NCBI GenBank assembly: GCA_003554865.1
Contig: PWHJ01000238.1
Span: 1 to 35,482 of the forward strand
Direction: 5' to 3'
Length of the DNA stretch: 35,482 bases
Origin: Bacteroidota bacterium
GTDB taxonomy: Bacteria > Bacteroidota > Bacteroidia > Bacteroidales > PUMT01
The translations under genes were made by a program, and so were the position numbers. The notes below the pieces were generated by a model. That model did no database searches, was not told the DNA's origin, and saw only the letters and a program-made list of their open reading frames with translations. How positions within the stretch are numbered: position 1 is the first letter of the stretch; every line of letters begins with the position of its first letter. Below are positions 34,426-35,482 of the stretch, piece after piece.

Positions 34426-35181
34426 ATGGAGAATGAAGCCATATTCCGCTTTTATGAAGAGCTGAACGATTTTTTGCCTACCCGTGATCGCAAGCGATCC
34501 AAAGTGTACCATTTCAAAGGAAATCCTTCGGTTAAAGATGCCATTGAGGCTCAGAACGTGCCCCATACTGAAGTTGACCTTATTGTTGTCAACGGTGATC
34601 CGGTTGATTTTAATTATAAGTTGCAGAAGGGCGATAGGGTGGCGGTTTATCCTGTTTTTGAAAGTTTTGATATTAGTCAGCTGAAGGAAGGAGGCTCCAG
34701 GGGGTTGCGCCAGACAAGGTTTATTCTAGATGTTCACCTGGGCAAGCTTGCAAAACTTCTCAGAATGGCCGGGTTTGACACATATTACAGAAATGATCTG
34801 GATGACCGGGAGATAGTTGAAAGGGCGGCGGAGGAAGACCGGATAGTTTTGACAAGGGACAGGGGTATACTCAAGAACAAGTTGGTTAAAAAAGGATATT
34901 ATGTTCGCTCACAAAATTCAGCCCGGCAGCTTGAAGAGGTTCTTGATCGCTTTCAATTACGTCAAAGCATCAATTTTTTCACAAGGTGCATTGTTTGCAA
35001 CGGAATGATCACCAGGGTCGGGAAAAAAATGATTGAAAAGCATCTTAAGCCGGGCACCAGAAAGAGATTCACCGTTTTTTTCAGATGCAGGGGATGCGGG
35101 AAAATATACTGGCGCGGTTCACATTATCAGCGTATGAAAAGTTATTACGGCTCACTGTTAAAAAATGAGAACTCCCGTTAG
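34426..35181 (+). CDS. Mut7-C RNase-domain protein with ubiquitin-like N-terminus
   Basis: 251 residues. The first ~85 residues form a ubiquitin-like (Ub-Mut7C) domain ending in GDRVAVYPVFESF. The rest is a Mut7-C PIN-fold domain (LDVHLGKLAKLLRMAGFDT, DREIVERA, IVLTRDRGILKNKL) and a zinc ribbon (CIVCNGM then CRGCGKIYWRGSHYQRM). Mut7-C proteins are predicted nucleases; the cellular role of this fused form is not established. It follows dmsC by 48 bp, possibly read through from it, but no functional link is evident. Confidence 0.88.
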   Translation: MENEAIFRFYEELNDFLPTRDRKRSKVYHFKGNPSVKDAIEAQNVPHTEVDLIVVNGDPVDFNYKLQKGDRVAVYPVFESFDISQLKEGGSRGLRQTRFILDVHLGKLAKLLRMAGFDTYYRNDLDDREIVERAAEEDRIVLTRDRGILKNKLVKKGYYVRSQNSARQLEEVLDRFQLRQSINFFTRCIVCNGMITRVGKKMIEKHLKPGTRKRFTVFFRCRGCGKIYWRGSHYQRMKSYYGSLLKNENSR

Positions 35182-35210
35182 ACAAATTGCATCACTTTTT
35201 AAAAACTTTA

Positions 35211-35249
35211 ATCAGCCTGTTGTAGACAAAATAAAATGAACAAACATGG
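35211..35249 (+). repeat. Dispersed intergenic repeat, partial copy C
   Basis: 39 bp matching 35346-35384 at 35 positions by hand alignment, in the same orientation and 135 bp upstream of it. It lacks the first nine or so bases of the full element. Confidence 0.75.
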
Positions 35250-35336
35250 AGGTCCATCCAACAAAAACATATATACTTAATTGTTAAGCTGAAATAACTA
35301 GCTGATTATTAATTTAATAAAACACATTTGTACGGA

Positions 35337-35385
35337 TGAACCCCCATCAGCCTTTGGCAGACAAAATAAGATGAACAAACATGGG
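35337..35385 (+). repeat. 49-bp dispersed intergenic repeat, copy B
   Basis: Full-length copy, 47/49 identical to the reverse complement of 12226-12274. Together with copy C it fills much of the gene-free stretch after the Mut7-C gene; the sequence between and after them shows no supportable gene until 35455. Confidence 0.85.
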
Positions 35386-35454
35386 TAGCGCCGAGATAAG
35401 CCTGTGAGGTGGGGATTTAAAGGCGAACTAAATACAAACTTAAAACTCAAATTA

Positions 35455-35482
35455 ATGAAACACCTCTTAACTTCCCTGCAGG
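35455..35482 (+). CDS. Possible start of a gene cut by the window edge
   Basis: An ATG followed by open sequence (MKHLLTSLQ) to the end, after an A-rich Bacteroidetes-like leader. Too short to identify; the start K-H-L-L could open a signal peptide. Confidence 0.25.

Noticed and set aside
1-35482. CRISPR arrays, prophage or IS transposase genes
   Set aside because: No regularly spaced repeats, integrase, transposase or phage structural genes were found.

Overview
The window looks like a chromosomal segment of an anaerobic or facultative Bacteroidetes (probably Bacteroidales or a related order). Three things point there. Several intergenic regions carry exact copies of the Bacteroidetes -7 promoter box TAnnTTTG. 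Most starts lack a strong Shine-Dalgarno sequence. The housekeeping genes have a Bacteroidetes flavour: KDO transferase, GH3-family protein, both GltX and GlnS, SDR-type threonine dehydrogenase with Kbl. The species cannot be named from this sequence.

Layout. (1) 181-5543, plus strand: a divergent alanine dehydrogenase, KDO transferase (waaA) and a B12-dependent class II ribonucleotide reductase (nrdJ). (2) 5641-9685: divergent kbl and tdh (threonine to glycine plus acetyl-CoA), with gltX behind tdh. (3) 9694-12106, minus: an aspartate/glutamate racemase-family protein and a GH3-family protein. (4) 12283-17907, minus: glnS, then an MttB-family methyltransferase with its own promoter box, followed by thiM-thiE-thiD (thiamine precursor salvage). 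(5) 18034-18546, plus: folB and tRNA-Cys. (6) 18967-30288, plus: a corrinoid one-carbon cluster. (7) 30430-34377: a DmsABC-type molybdenum reductase operon with a Tat signal. (8) 34426-35181: a Mut7-C RNase-like protein, then a repeat-bearing intergenic region up to the window edge.

The remarkable part is region 6. In order it encodes: a MetH-like protein with only the homocysteine-binding and AdoMet reactivation domains; MetF; a stand-alone corrinoid-binding protein; two tandem non-pyrrolysine MttB-family methyltransferases; a hydantoinase/oxoprolinase-like ATPase-fold protein; a DUF1638 protein; a pterin-type methyltransferase (MtgA/AcsE-like); and a sarcosine/dimethylglycine N-methyltransferase-like enzyme. 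The corrinoid and folate domains missing from the MetH-like protein are supplied as separate proteins. I infer a modular methyl-transfer system in which a quaternary amine (glycine betaine or a relative) donates methyl groups to the corrinoid protein. From there they could go to tetrahydrofolate (then MetF) and/or to homocysteine or another thiol. Reactivation could come from the AdoMet domain, the HyuA-like protein, or both. The substrate cannot be read from the sequence, and no transporter lies in the window.

A third MttB homologue sits ahead of the thiamine salvage genes, and the neighbouring DMSO/TMAO-type reductase could link to methylated-amine metabolism. Other unexplained signals are a structured ~300-nt leader before the cluster, two strong hairpins on either side of the mttB pair, a DUF1638 gene with no ATG start lying in frame behind a single TGA, and a 49-bp intergenic repeat present at two distant sites plus a shorter third copy.
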